41,734 nt of DNA from Candidatus Brocadia sp. (GCA_011525665.1 WYAU01000028.1:1-41734), one strand, 5' to 3'; counted from the first letter of the stretch, positions 1 through 8,757 are shown. Made by a program: numbers and translations. Notes: generated by a model from the sequence alone, not told the origin.

Positions 1-2
1 GC

Positions 3-311
3 ACGGTAGTTACAAAGGACTCGCTGGATACGATCTTTAAAAAAACCCTGAAAAACCGCCTGCCGACATTCTGCACGTCAGGCGCAATGGTTAAGGCGGG
101 TGCGCTGATTTCCCTTTCTCCTGATTATCGGCACATTGGCCTGCAGGCAGCCCGGCTTTCGGAAACGTTGTTACGTAATCCTGCAATAACCTCACTGGGC
201 ATTCAAAAACCCGATAAATTAAAACTCACCCTGAACACCCAAACGGCTGAGATAATAGGGGCAGATTTGCCGTCGATTAAATCCCGTGATGACATAGTCT
301 TGTATCCATAA
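3..311 (+). CDS. ABC-type substrate-binding protein, C-terminal end (partial)
   Basis: This is the last ~100 codons of a gene that begins before the window. The open frame runs from the left edge with no stop until 309. The sequence contains a stretch like the end of ABC_sub_bind (PF04392, TrpX-like) periplasmic proteins: a segment ending SGAMVKAGALISLSPDY, then a helix (HIGLQAARLSETLLRN) and a final strand with KLKLTLNTQTAEIIG. An ATG at 87 is internal and is not a believable start. The gene ends 24 bp before the histidine kinase and is probably in the same operon. In many two-component loci such a binding protein feeds the sensor domain of the neighbouring kinase, so it may be the sensory input here. 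Family assignment rests on a fragment only. Confidence 0.7.
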   Translation, partial: TVVTKDSLDTIFKKTLKNRLPTFCTSGAMVKAGALISLSPDYRHIGLQAARLSETLLRNPAITSLGIQKPDKLKLTLNTQTAEIIGADLPSIKSRDDIVLYP

Positions 312-334
312 TTACAGAGTAATTTTGAAATCAC

Positions 335-3300
335 ATGATTGGTATCCGTACAAAACTTATCCTCTTTATGAGTTCTCTGGTAATCATCATTGGCACACTC
401 AGTTGTCTGTTCTTTTTAATCCATGCAAAAAGACAGCAGGAAGAGGCGATGAAAAGTTTTGGCTCGTCCCTTGTTATGCTGCTTGCCCAGGATATCGAAG
501 TCAAACATGCCCTCAGTTACGCACAACCGGCCTTCCTTGATGCCCCTGTCAGGAGGATACGGGCGCTTGACAGGGAAGGGGAGATTGGTTACTTGCGCAT
601 ATCGACTGTCCAGTCGGCCCTGGCTGAAGAAAAGGCTCCGTGGGTAAGCATCGATATAAAAGAAATCCCCCACAGAAGAGACTCGCAAAATTATGAAATA
701 GTACTCACGCCGTGCATGCTTCCCTGTTCTCGGGAAGCATTTTATGATTTTTCTCTGCCCGTCCTTGAGAAACAAATATTTTCAGAGGAGGCATTTGCTG
801 CGCAGGTGTTGGAAGAAATCCCTGGAAAAACAAGACAACATACCCTGGGTTTTATACAAATCGGTTTATCCCCCCATAAATTAAATACAAGGATTCATAA
901 GATTATCTGGAGAAGCGTTATTCCGATGGGGCTAATTATCATTTTTGGCGGGATATGCATTACCGTTTTTCTCACCAAATACATTGTTTTGCCGTTGCAA
1001 CAAATGGCAAGCGTTACTCTCGATATTGCCAGGGGCGATCTTTCACGCACGGTGGAGGTCTATTCCAAAGACGAGATTGGACAACTGTCCCTGAATTTTA
1101 ATCAAATGACGTGTTCGCTCAGGACATCGTATGACGAGCTGAGGGAAGAAATTTCTGAACGCAAGAAGGCAGAGGAATTATTGAGGTATCGGGCAAAAAT
1201 GGAAGAAATTGTTGCGACCATATCGACAAACTTTATCGACCTGGCGGCGGCTGAGATTGATACCGGGATAAACCGCGCGCTGAAAATGATCGGTGAATTT
1301 GCCGGTGTTGACCGCAGCTATGTTTTTCTGTACTCGGATGGTGAAGAGAAGATGGACAACACGCATGAGTGGTGTGCGGAAGGAATTCTGCCACAAAGGG
1401 AAAACCTGAAAGGGGTTCCCGTCAACAATTTTGCGTGGGGAATAGAGAAGTTGAGGAGATTTGAAACTATTCATGTCGCCCGCATGTGTGACTTGCCCGA
1501 TTGTGCGAACGCCGAACGAGAACTGCAACAGGCGCAAGATGTTCAGTCATTTATCGTTGTTCCCATGATTTATGGCGGGTCTCTTGTCGGATTCTTGGGG
1601 TTTGATTCGGTCAGGAAGGAGACAACATGGACGGGTGAAGATATCGCTATGCTAAAAATGGTGGCGGAAATATTTGTTAATGCGCTTGAGCACAAGCGGA
1701 TGGAAGAAATGTTGTGGAAGGCAAACACGGAATTAGAAATGCGCGTTCAGAAACGCACTGGGGAGCTTTCAAAAGCAAACGAACTGTTAAAAGAAGAAAT
1801 CGCTGAACACAAGAAGGCGAAAGATGTATTGCGAAAGCACGAGATACTCATTTCCCAGATGTCTGATTTGGCGTATATTATTGATACGCAGGGAAATATT
1901 GTATTTGTAAATCCCCCCTTTGAAAAACTTACCGGCCACAGGCCTGGCGAGTTCATTGGAAGGCCTTTCTCTCCTCTCTTCGATGGAGAGAATCTGAAAA
2001 AAGGCATGGATTTTTACGCGCGGACACTGGGTGGAGATGCCCCCCAATTTGAACTTTGTTTCAAGGACACGGACATAGTGTGCGAATATAAAAATCTCCC
2101 TTTACGGGACGATCAGGGGAATGTCATCGGGGTTATTGGCGTTGCCAGGGATATTACCGAGCGCCAACGAATGGTCGATGCCCTGCGCCACGCAAAGGAT
2201 TATGCCGAAAACCTTATTGAAACGGCAAATGTAATGGTTGTGGGGCTGGACGTGATGGGGAATATCCAGATATTTAACAAGATCGCCGAGGAAATTACGG
2301 GTTATGAAAAAGGCGAGGTTTATGGCAAAAATTGGTTTGAAACACTTGTGCCCCGGAATATGTATCCCTCTGTTTGGCAGGAATTCATCCGTTGGCAGTC
2401 GGGGGGGCAGTTGATCAAGACCTTTGAAAACCCCCTTATTACGAAATCCGGCAAAAAGAGATACATCTCCTGGCAGAACAGCGAGGTGCGTGAACAGGGG
2501 AAGATTACGGGGACGATCTCCTTTGGGATCGACATTAGCGAGCAGAAGAGAACGAAGGAATTGGTCGAGCGGATGCGTCTGACTGCGTTTGTCAGGGACG
2601 TAGGGATCGCCCTTACCGAGGGTGATACCTTGCGCGAAATTCTCTGCCGCTGCGCTGAGGCCATAGTCAACAATCTCGACGCGGCATTTGCCCGTATCTG
2701 GACGCTGAACGAGGAAGAGAACGTTCTGGAATTGATGGCCAGCGCAGGGATGTATACCCATATAAATGGTTTCCATAGCAGAATTCCCGTTGGCAGATTG
2801 AAGATTGGACTTATTGCGCGGGAGCGCAAGCCGTACTTTACGAACTCCGTTATCGACGATTCACATATCAGCGACAGGGACTGGGTAAAACGGGAAGGGA
2901 TGGTTTCTTTTGCCGGGTTTCCCCTGGTTGTTGAGGATCGCCTGGTAGGGGTCCTTGTAATGTTTGCCCGCAAATCGGTTAACGAATTCATCTTCAGGGC
3001 TTTGGCTTCAGCAGCCGACATAATTGCGCTTGGCATTGCACGCAATCAGGCGGAGGAAACTCTTCGTATGAGTGAACGGAAGTATCGAATGCTGCTCGAA
3101 AACCTTCCTCAAAAAATATTTTATAAGGATGAGAATTCGGTTTATGTGTCCTGTAACGAAAACTATGCCCGGGATTTAAATATCTCCCCGGATGAAATTG
3201 CCGGTAAAACGGACTATGATTTTTTTCATCATGATTTAGCTGAAAAGTATATTGCGAATGATAGAAGAATTATGAAATCGGGACAAACGGAGGATATGGA

Positions 3301-4162
3301 GGAAAAATATACAAAAAACGGGCGTGAATTGATTGTCCATACGGTCAAGACTCCCATAAGAAATGAAAAGGGTAAAATCATTGGCATATTAGGTGTCTTC
3401 TGGGATGTAACGGAAAAAGTGACCTTGCAGATGGAGGCCATACGCTCGCGACACATGGTATCGCTGGGTGAGCTGGCGGCAGGGGTGGCCCATGAGATTA
3501 ATAATCCCATAACGGGTATCATCAACTGTGCCCAGATATTGGTTAACAAAAGTCATGCGGGAAGCAGAGAGCGTGATATTGCAAACCGTATTGTAAAAGA
3601 AGGAAACCGTATAGCCACCATAGTCCAGAGGCTTCTCTATTTCGCCCGGCCCGGCGACATAAAAGAGCAAAGGAGCATTGTGCGCCTGGGTGAAATAGTG
3701 TCTGATACGCTTGTGCTGGCAGAGGCGCAGTTAAGGAAGGACAACATTAAGTTATTTGTGGACATTCCCAAAAAACTACCCCTGGTAATTGCGCATCCTC
3801 AGCAGATTCAGCAGGTCTTTTTAAATATCATAAGTAACGCGCGGTATGCCTTGAATTATAAATACCAGGGAAAGCACGATAATAAGATTCTTGAGATTCG
3901 GGGGGAAGAAGAGGCTATGAATAATTCCCCCTCTGTAAAAATCACCTTTTGCGACCGGGGCTGTGGTATACCTGCCAATATTTTGGATAAGGTAATGAAT
4001 CCATTTTTTACGACGAAACCACGGGGTAAGGGAACGGGACTTGGTTTGAGCATCAGCCATGATGTTATCCGTGAACATGGCGGTAAGTTACTTATAGATT
4101 CTGTTGAAGGGGAATTTACCAGCGTTGCGGTTCTTTTGCCGTTGACGCAGAAAAAAGCGTGA
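335..4162 (+). CDS. Multi-sensor membrane histidine kinase (HAMP, 2 GAF, 3 PAS)
   Basis: A 1275-aa inner-membrane sensor kinase of a two-component system. Transmembrane helices lie at about residues 8-30 and 192-213, enclosing a ~160-residue periplasmic sensor. HAMP follows (~214-266), then GAF (~300-452), a coiled coil, PAS (~505-608), PAS (~622-735), GAF (~748-900) and PAS (~912-1024). The HisKA H-box reads AAGVAHEINNPITG, with the predicted phosphorylated His at residue 1053. The HATPase domain has an N-box (NIISNARYAL, ~1160), DRGCGIP and GKGTGLGLSIS. There is no C-terminal receiver, so phosphate should pass directly to the NtrC-type regulator 147 bp downstream. The first PAS is nearly the same as that of the HD-GYP protein at 6665. 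Three ATP-independent sensory inputs besides the periplasmic one suggest signal integration. The ligand cannot be read from the sequence. ATG at 335 has only a weak ribosome site, but TM1 follows it directly. Confidence 0.93.
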   Translation: MIGIRTKLILFMSSLVIIIGTLSCLFFLIHAKRQQEEAMKSFGSSLVMLLAQDIEVKHALSYAQPAFLDAPVRRIRALDREGEIGYLRISTVQSALAEEKAPWVSIDIKEIPHRRDSQNYEIVLTPCMLPCSREAFYDFSLPVLEKQIFSEEAFAAQVLEEIPGKTRQHTLGFIQIGLSPHKLNTRIHKIIWRSVIPMGLIIIFGGICITVFLTKYIVLPLQQMASVTLDIARGDLSRTVEVYSKDEIGQLSLNFNQMTCSLRTSYDELREEISERKKAEELLRYRAKMEEIVATISTNFIDLAAAEIDTGINRALKMIGEFAGVDRSYVFLYSDGEEKMDNTHEWCAEGILPQRENLKGVPVNNFAWGIEKLRRFETIHVARMCDLPDCANAERELQQAQDVQSFIVVPMIYGGSLVGFLGFDSVRKETTWTGEDIAMLKMVAEIFVNALEHKRMEEMLWKANTELEMRVQKRTGELSKANELLKEEIAEHKKAKDVLRKHEILISQMSDLAYIIDTQGNIVFVNPPFEKLTGHRPGEFIGRPFSPLFDGENLKKGMDFYARTLGGDAPQFELCFKDTDIVCEYKNLPLRDDQGNVIGVIGVARDITERQRMVDALRHAKDYAENLIETANVMVVGLDVMGNIQIFNKIAEEITGYEKGEVYGKNWFETLVPRNMYPSVWQEFIRWQSGGQLIKTFENPLITKSGKKRYISWQNSEVREQGKITGTISFGIDISEQKRTKELVERMRLTAFVRDVGIALTEGDTLREILCRCAEAIVNNLDAAFARIWTLNEEENVLELMASAGMYTHINGFHSRIPVGRLKIGLIARERKPYFTNSVIDDSHISDRDWVKREGMVSFAGFPLVVEDRLVGVLVMFARKSVNEFIFRALASAADIIALGIARNQAEETLRMSERKYRMLLENLPQKIFYKDENSVYVSCNENYARDLNISPDEIAGKTDYDFFHHDLAEKYIANDRRIMKSGQTEDMEEKYTKNGRELIVHTVKTPIRNEKGKIIGILGVFWDVTEKVTLQMEAIRSRHMVSLGELAAGVAHEINNPITGIINCAQILVNKSHAGSRERDIANRIVKEGNRIATIVQRLLYFARPGDIKEQRSIVRLGEIVSDTLVLAEAQLRKDNIKLFVDIPKKLPLVIAHPQQIQQVFLNIISNARYALNYKYQGKHDNKILEIRGEEEAMNNSPSVKITFCDRGCGIPANILDKVMNPFFTTKPRGKGTGLGLSISHDVIREHGGKLLIDSVEGEFTSVAVLLPLTQKKA

Positions 4163-4205
4163 CAAAATAGAGGATTTTCGGTTTCCTTTTGTTTGTACAA
4201 TCCAT

Positions 4206-4222
4206 TCGGCATGATTCTTGCT
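4206..4222 (+). promoter_or_regulatory. Sigma-54-type promoter for the NtrC-family regulator
   Basis: The bases CGGCAT-gattc-TTGCT match the sigma-54 consensus (TGGCAY-N5-TTGCW) except for the first T. The invariant GG (4208-4209) and GC (4220-4221) are exactly 10 nt apart, as required. It lies about 87 bp before the regulator's ATG in the gap after the kinase gene. Because that gene encodes a sigma-54 activator, autoregulation is a natural inference. Confidence 0.55.
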
Positions 4223-4308
4223 CATTCTTAAACCAGCAGAATTTTATAATTGCGGTTATAGCGCGAAGGGGTTATTTGCTTTGCGTTTTAGTGTTGCAGG
4301 AGGGAAGA

Positions 4309-6012
4309 ATGAAGGCGAAAATTCTTGTAATCGACGATGAAGAGAATATCAGATTTACCTTTGAAAGCTTTCTGCTGGACGAAGGATACGACGTCGCAAC
4401 CGCTGAGGATTATCAGGAGGCATTGGCAAAGATCGATGAATCGAATTTTGATGTGATATTTGCAGATATTGTGTTGGATGATAAGGATGGGATTGAAATC
4501 CTGAGATATATTAAGAACAAAAATCTCATATGCCCGGTGATAATGATTACCGGCGCTCCTGATATAGGGACTGCGTCGGATGCACTGAGGTTGGGCGCAT
4601 TCGATTATATTTCCAAACCTGTGTTGCAGGAAACCTTATTGCGTGTTACAAAGGTGGCGCTTCGGCACAAAGCGCTGGCGGATGAAAAAGAGAGATACCG
4701 CTCGAACCTTGAAGCGATATTCAGGAGCGTAAAGGATGCAATCATTACCGTAAATAAGGATTTAGTGGTGCTCGAGTTAAATGAAGCGGCCAAAGGTATT
4801 TGTCAGTTATCCCGTGATTCCATCGGTAAGCCGCTGAATTCACTTCCAAAACAGTGCAGCGGAAAGTGCTTTGATGCCGTTCGTAACACCATTTTAACAA
4901 AACAGCCTCTTGAAATATACAACATTGAATGCAAGCATAACGCGTATCCGCAGCAGGTTGTCAGCATTGCCACCTATCCCCTTTTGGATAATAAAGGCAT
5001 GTTTTCCGGTGTGGTATTGGTGGTAAGGGATGACACCCACCTGGCCGATCTGGAAAGGGATATGAAAGAACGCAGGAAATTCTATAATATTATAGGGAAA
5101 AGTGAGAAAATGCAGGCGGTTTACTTCCTGATAGAAGATCTTGCCGATGTGCAGACCACGGTGCTCATAACGGGAGAAAGCGGTACCGGGAAAGAGTTGG
5201 TTGCTGAAGCGCTCCATTACACGGGAGCGCGCAGCCACAAACCCCTCGTCAAAGTAAACTGCTCGGCATTGTCTGAAAATTTACTGGAAAGTGAGCTCTT
5301 TGGCCATGTGAAAGGTTCCTTTACCGGCGCCGCCCAGAATAGAATTGGCAGGTTTCAGAAAGCGGACGGTGGAACGATATTCCTTGACGAAATCGGGGAT
5401 ATATCCCCGAGGATACAACTCCAGTTATTGAGGGTGTTGCAGGAAAAAGAATTTGAGCGTGTTGGAGAATCGAATCCTATCAAGGTCGATGTGCGTGTTG
5501 TTGCCGCTACGAACCAGAGTCTGCAGGAAAAAGTCAAACACGGTGAGTTCCGGGAAGATCTGTATTACCGCCTTAAAGTCGTGGAACTCAATCTCCCCCC
5601 TCTGCGGGAAAGGCTGGAAGATATGCCGCAGCTTGTAAATCACTTTTTAAAAAAGTTCAATAAGAAGCTAAACAAGGATATTGCGGCGACATCGGCAGAT
5701 GTCCAGAAAATATTTATGAATTATTCATGGCCTGGCAACGTGCGGGAACTGGAACATACGCTGGAGCATGCATTTATTCTTTGTCATCAGAGCATTATTA
5801 CGGCGGATCATTTACCGCTTGCTTTTAAAGACGTAATTGGTGTCAAATTACGTCCATCAAAAGACTTAAGAATAGATGAATCAAAGGCTATCCTCCAGGC
5901 GCTTGAACAATCTGCATGGAATAAGGCCAGGGCTGCGAGGCTATTAGGTATGAGCAGGCGTACTGTCTATCGAAAGATGAAAGAGTACAATATTGAAGCG
6001 CAAGGAAAATGA
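4309..6012 (+). CDS. NtrC-family sigma-54-dependent response regulator
   Basis: A 567-aa cytoplasmic activator, partner of the kinase upstream. Its receiver has the acidic pair D9/D10, phospho-acceptor D53 ([10 protein letters not shown]) and the KP motif. A PAS-like domain follows (~128-240). The AAA+ sigma-54 interaction domain has Walker A GESGTGKE (~289), Walker B TIFLDE (D360/E361) and the sigma-54 contact loop as GSFTGA (336-341) where most members have GAFTGA. The C-terminus is a Fis-type helix-turn-helix ([16 protein letters not shown]). The frame is open from 4189, but ATG 4309 is preceded by AGGAGGG at ideal spacing and begins directly with the receiver, so it is chosen. An extra PAS between receiver and AAA+ is less usual and suggests a second, cytoplasmic signal. 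Targets are unknown. A second sigma-54-like element lies at 6435. Confidence 0.95.
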   Translation: MKAKILVIDDEENIRFTFESFLLDEGYDVATAEDYQEALAKIDESNFDVIFADIVLDDKDGIEILRYIKNKNLICPVIMITGAPDIGTASDALRLGAFDYISKPVLQETLLRVTKVALRHKALADEKERYRSNLEAIFRSVKDAIITVNKDLVVLELNEAAKGICQLSRDSIGKPLNSLPKQCSGKCFDAVRNTILTKQPLEIYNIECKHNAYPQQVVSIATYPLLDNKGMFSGVVLVVRDDTHLADLERDMKERRKFYNIIGKSEKMQAVYFLIEDLADVQTTVLITGESGTGKELVAEALHYTGARSHKPLVKVNCSALSENLLESELFGHVKGSFTGAAQNRIGRFQKADGGTIFLDEIGDISPRIQLQLLRVLQEKEFERVGESNPIKVDVRVVAATNQSLQEKVKHGEFREDLYYRLKVVELNLPPLRERLEDMPQLVNHFLKKFNKKLNKDIAATSADVQKIFMNYSWPGNVRELEHTLEHAFILCHQSIITADHLPLAFKDVIGVKLRPSKDLRIDESKAILQALEQSAWNKARAARLLGMSRRTVYRKMKEYNIEAQGK

Positions 6013-6016
6013 CATG

Positions 6017-6038
6017 AAACATTTTTTAAAAAATGTTT
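6017..6038 (+). terminator. AT-rich palindromic terminator after the regulator gene
   Basis: A perfect 22-nt palindrome (AAACATTTTTT and its complement) begins 5 nt after the regulator's stop codon and runs into further T residues to 6042. The stem is AT-rich with no loop, so it would be a weak rho-independent terminator at best. Confidence 0.4.
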
Positions 6039-6085
6039 TTTTGGAGATTCAGCCTCTGTTTTCCCGATTGTTTTTCTTGTATATT

Positions 6086-6141
6086 GTGTGACATGACACA
6101 CAAGTGTGACGTCACACTTGTGTGTCATGTCACGCTTTTTT
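6086..6141. repeat. 46-nt perfect palindrome followed by a T run
   Basis: Bases 6088-6110 are the exact reverse complement of 6111-6133, with no spacer. With one mismatch the symmetry extends to 6086-6135. The symmetric centre reads TGTGACGTCACA, and each arm holds a further inverted pair of TGTGAC-like half-sites (TGTGACATGACACA on the left). Six T residues follow (6136-6141). It could be a very long terminator stem, or a multi-site operator/enhancer such as an NtrC-type upstream activating sequence. The outer 14 bases (6128-6141, complement strand) also occur at 4151-4164, just upstream of the sigma-54-like promoter at 4206. Confidence 0.85.
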
Positions 6142-6434
6142 CGGATGATTATGAATGGATGCATGGTATTTTCATCGTTTTTGTAAATGCCCTTCTTAAT
6201 TAGAATTTCAACCCCTCTGAAATAGTTGTTAAAACACTTCCTCTTTCTTCTTCAGTAAGTCTTAAATTGTTATTTAGCAATAATTTAACTTCATATAAAT
6301 TTCAATTTTGACCCTTTTGCTTAACGCTTTGCTTTGCCAGGTGTGATCTTTTTCACTCCGGAATCTGGTAATGTTGCGTTTCCCGTCGCTGAAAACACCC
6401 TGGCGCTAAAGACAATAAGTATAATTTTCGCATT

Positions 6435-6450
6435 TGGCATATATTTTGAT
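6435..6450 (+). promoter_or_regulatory. Possible sigma-54-type promoter before the small membrane ORF
   Basis: TGGCAT-atatt-TTGAT keeps a full -24 element and correct 10-nt spacing between GG (6436-6437) and the -12 G (6448). It has A for the usual C in the -12 GC. It lies ~68 bp before the 22-codon ORF and ~300 bp after the large palindrome. AT-rich surroundings raise the chance of a fortuitous match. Confidence 0.35.
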
Positions 6451-6517
6451 AGTATCACGAGCAATATTGCAAGTTTTTGTATGTGAAGATTTTTGATAAG
6501 AGAGCGAGGGCAATGAA

Positions 6518-6586
6518 ATGTATATATTTTTTACCTTTTTGATAATTAGCATTTTGATTTCTTTGGTAGCGGTGGCGCTCCTGTAA
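6518..6586 (+). CDS. Possible 22-aa single-span membrane peptide
   Basis: An ATG at 6518 opens 22 codons ending at TAA 6584-6586. The product starts MYIFFTFLIISILISL and ends VAVALL. It is wholly hydrophobic and just long enough for one transmembrane helix. GAGCGAGGG ends 8 nt before the ATG and can serve as ribosome site. A sigma-54-like element lies upstream, and a clear hairpin terminator begins at the stop codon, so the unit looks like a monocistronic transcript made for this peptide. It resembles in style the small accessory membrane peptides (KdpF, MgtS, CydX types) but is not recognisably any of them. The alternative is a small RNA ending at the same terminator. Confidence 0.45.
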   Translation: MYIFFTFLIISILISLVAVALL

Positions 6587-6616
6587 AAGGCCGCCCTATA
6601 TATAGCGGCCTTTTTA
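6585..6616 (+). terminator. Rho-independent terminator
   Basis: AAAAGGCCGC (6585-6594) pairs with GCGGCCTTTT (6605-6614) around a 10-nt AT-rich loop, followed by T residues. The first arm overlaps the stop codon of the 22-codon ORF. It separates that unit from the HD-GYP gene. Confidence 0.8.
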
Positions 6617-6664
6617 TGTGCAAAAATGCCTTGAGTTTCATTATTGAACTGGAGGGTGGCGAAA

Positions 6665-7822
6665 GTGGAAATACCAAAGGTTGTTTATAAATTGATGGAA
6701 AATGAGCTGATGAGAGTATTGCTTTCCGGAGTGACCGATCTTACTTACATTTACGATACGGAAGGGAACATTTTATTTGTAAATAAAGTGTTTGAAAAGC
6801 TTACGGGTCATAGACCGGAGGAGTTTTACGGAAAACCATTCGCAACCCTTTTTGACGAAGAGAACGTAAAAAAAGCGATGGATGCTTATACGCGGACGTT
6901 AAAGGGCAAGAGTCCCCACTATGCGCTCTATTTTAAAAATACAAAGATATTGTGCGAGTATAGAAATTTTCCACTGAGGGATCAGAAAGGGAAGATTATC
7001 GGGGTAATGGGGATAGCCAGAGATATTACCGCGCGGCAACATGCAGAAGAAGGATTGCGCGTGCTGAATGAATCTTTGGAAAAAAGAATGATCGAGCACT
7101 CATCAAGGCTTACGGAGTTGAATGAAGAGTTAATGGAAGAAATCAGTGCACGGAAACGGCAAGAGAAAGAGTTTACGCAAAGCATTGAGAAGCTCCAGAA
7201 ATCCGTAAGAGGCATTATCCAGACGTTGGCGCTAACGGTGGAGTCCCGTGATCCCTATTCAGCCGGCCACCAGAAACGGGTAGCCCTCTTGTCTTCCTGC
7301 ATAGCGGAAGAGATGGGTTTTACCAAAGGCAGGGTAGCGGGAGTTCGTTTGGCCGCATTGCTTCATGATATAGGGAAGATATCGGTGCCCGATGAAATTC
7401 TCAATAAGCCTGTTAGTCTTACCGAAGGTGAAATGAATGTGATCAGAGACCATACACAGGTGGGTTATGATATATTGAAGGAAATAGAATTCCCATGGTC
7501 TGTGGCCAGGATCGTGCTTCAACACCATGAAAGGATTAACGGCTCCGGATATCCCCTTGGTCTGTCAGGCGATGATATCCTCCCGGAAGCAAAAATTCTC
7601 GGTGTGGCCGACGTTGTTGATGCCATGGTCTCTCCCCGCGGTTATAGGGAGCCCTTTCCTTTAGATAAGGCATTGAACGAAATTTCACAAAACAGGGGCA
7701 TACTTTATGATTTCAGTGTGGTATCCGCTTGTTTGACTGTTTTTCATGAAAAAGGATTTAAATTTGAACGGGGAAACTATTCAAATTCAAGACAAATTGA
7801 AGACCTTTTGTTAATAGTTTGA
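6665..7822 (+). CDS. PAS / HD-GYP domain protein, probable cyclic-di-GMP phosphodiesterase
   Basis: A 385-aa cytoplasmic protein. An N-terminal PAS (~15-125, ending GVMGIARDIT) is followed by a coiled coil (~130-180) and an HD-GYP domain. The latter has SAGHQKRVALLS, the metal-binding HD pair H234/D235 in LLHDIGK, and the GYP motif as HHERINGSGYP (Asn where Asp is usual). Such domains hydrolyse cyclic di-GMP to pGpG or GMP. The frame is open from a TTG at 6644, but GGAGGG at 6651-6656 lies 8 nt before GTG 6665, so GTG is the likelier start. The PAS is strikingly like the first PAS of the kinase at 335 and suggests both read the same signal. It may act as an output branch of the same pathway. 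No receiver domain is present. Confidence 0.88.
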   Translation: MEIPKVVYKLMENELMRVLLSGVTDLTYIYDTEGNILFVNKVFEKLTGHRPEEFYGKPFATLFDEENVKKAMDAYTRTLKGKSPHYALYFKNTKILCEYRNFPLRDQKGKIIGVMGIARDITARQHAEEGLRVLNESLEKRMIEHSSRLTELNEELMEEISARKRQEKEFTQSIEKLQKSVRGIIQTLALTVESRDPYSAGHQKRVALLSSCIAEEMGFTKGRVAGVRLAALLHDIGKISVPDEILNKPVSLTEGEMNVIRDHTQVGYDILKEIEFPWSVARIVLQHHERINGSGYPLGLSGDDILPEAKILGVADVVDAMVSPRGYREPFPLDKALNEISQNRGILYDFSVVSACLTVFHEKGFKFERGNYSNSRQIEDLLLIV

Positions 7823-7879
7823 CAAATAAACAGTGATCCAAATTTGATCTTATGGGGTATGCGGGAAATGAGGTGTAAG

Positions 7880-8170
7880 ATGTCAGTAATAATCGTAGGG
7901 GGAGACCATCTGGGAAGTATTCCGAAAGAGCTTGACAAAATGGGGGTGACGGATATTCAGCACGTAACGGGCAGGACCGGGCAAAAGATCCGCGGGAGAA
8001 TTCCCGACAAGGCTGATTTTATCATTCTCCTCTACGATTTTGTCAATCATAACCTGGCTTATAAGATAAAGAAATTTGCCGGTAACCGGGGGATACCCAT
8101 CATCTATGCAAAAAGATCATGGTCCTCCATATACCAAAAGATGAAGGACAGCAGGATACCGCTTTCCTAG
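7880..8170 (+). CDS. DUF2325 family protein
   Basis: A 96-aa protein with the DUF2325 pattern: MSVIIVGGDHLGSIPKEL at the N-terminus, a central KADFIILLYDFVNHN, and a C-terminal GIPIIYAKRSWSSI. The family has a Rossmann-like fold and is often found near metal or redox functions; its role is unknown. ATG 7880 is preceded by GAGGTG at 5 nt and matches the family N-terminus, so upstream in-frame starts (7844, 7859) are not used. It lies 57 bp after the HD-GYP gene and may be cotranscribed. Confidence 0.8.
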   Translation: MSVIIVGGDHLGSIPKELDKMGVTDIQHVTGRTGQKIRGRIPDKADFIILLYDFVNHNLAYKIKKFAGNRGIPIIYAKRSWSSIYQKMKDSRIPLS

Positions 8171-8325
8171 ATAATGATACACACTGAACAGGGACAAACG
8201 GGTTTATCGTTCACCTGATCCCTGCGACGGCGGGGCTAGAGGATGTTTGTAAATTTTTTTCTCTTCCTGGATATGGTAATGGTTATAGTGTATATTTGCT
8301 GTCGTATTGAGAAAGGAAACTGTGT

Positions 8326-8577
8326 ATGACAACGAACACATTTTTTGTGTGCCCTAACTGCGGGAACGTGAGGAAATTTAAAATATTTACGAGTAACTTT
8401 CAGGTGATAGAACAATCCCCTGAAATGGGGGTGCGTATAGGCGAAAGCGGGGTCTTGCCCAGCCTGCGGCAAAACGATAATTACGTCGAATGTCAGCTCT
8501 GTTTTAAAAAATCGGATGTTGACATGGTAGCAGATATAGGCAGGAGATATATGCAAGAGACCCAGGGTGTGAAATGA
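8326..8577 (+). CDS. Small zinc-ribbon protein, hypothetical
   Basis: An 83-aa protein with two cysteine pairs, CPNCG (residues 9-13) and CQLC near residues 56-59, spaced as in a zinc ribbon. The part between them is polar and has no membrane segment. GAAAGGAAA upstream can serve as ribosome site. No function is recognised. The 155-bp gap before it holds a short inverted repeat (CAGGGA/TCCCTG, ~8190-8234) without a clear identity. Confidence 0.65.
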   Translation: MTTNTFFVCPNCGNVRKFKIFTSNFQVIEQSPEMGVRIGESGVLPSLRQNDNYVECQLCFKKSDVDMVADIGRRYMQETQGVK

Positions 8578-8757
8578 AACATCCCTGACATCCGGTCGTA
8601 AAAGGCGCTGCTCGCCGTTTGCCATTCCGAACAGGGCGAATATCTTCAGGATTTTACCTGGCGTTTAGCCGGTGAAACAAATTCTTCGCCTGCGTCCAAG
8701 GATATTCCTTCGTCTCTTCCGTTTTATCACAAGCAAAATCAAGAGGGGAAATTGTCG

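Noticed and set aside
2102-3045. Long minus-strand frames (224 and 241 codons) opposite the histidine kinase
   Set aside because: They lie wholly within a gene with clear domains, lack family resemblance and ribosome sites, and have low-complexity translations expected of shadow frames.
8181-8250. Possible cyclic-di-GMP (GEMM) riboswitch, suggested by CAGGGACAAAC near an HD-GYP gene
   Set aside because: Only the first short string resembles the consensus; the second half (GACGCAAAGCC-type) and the paired stems are not present.
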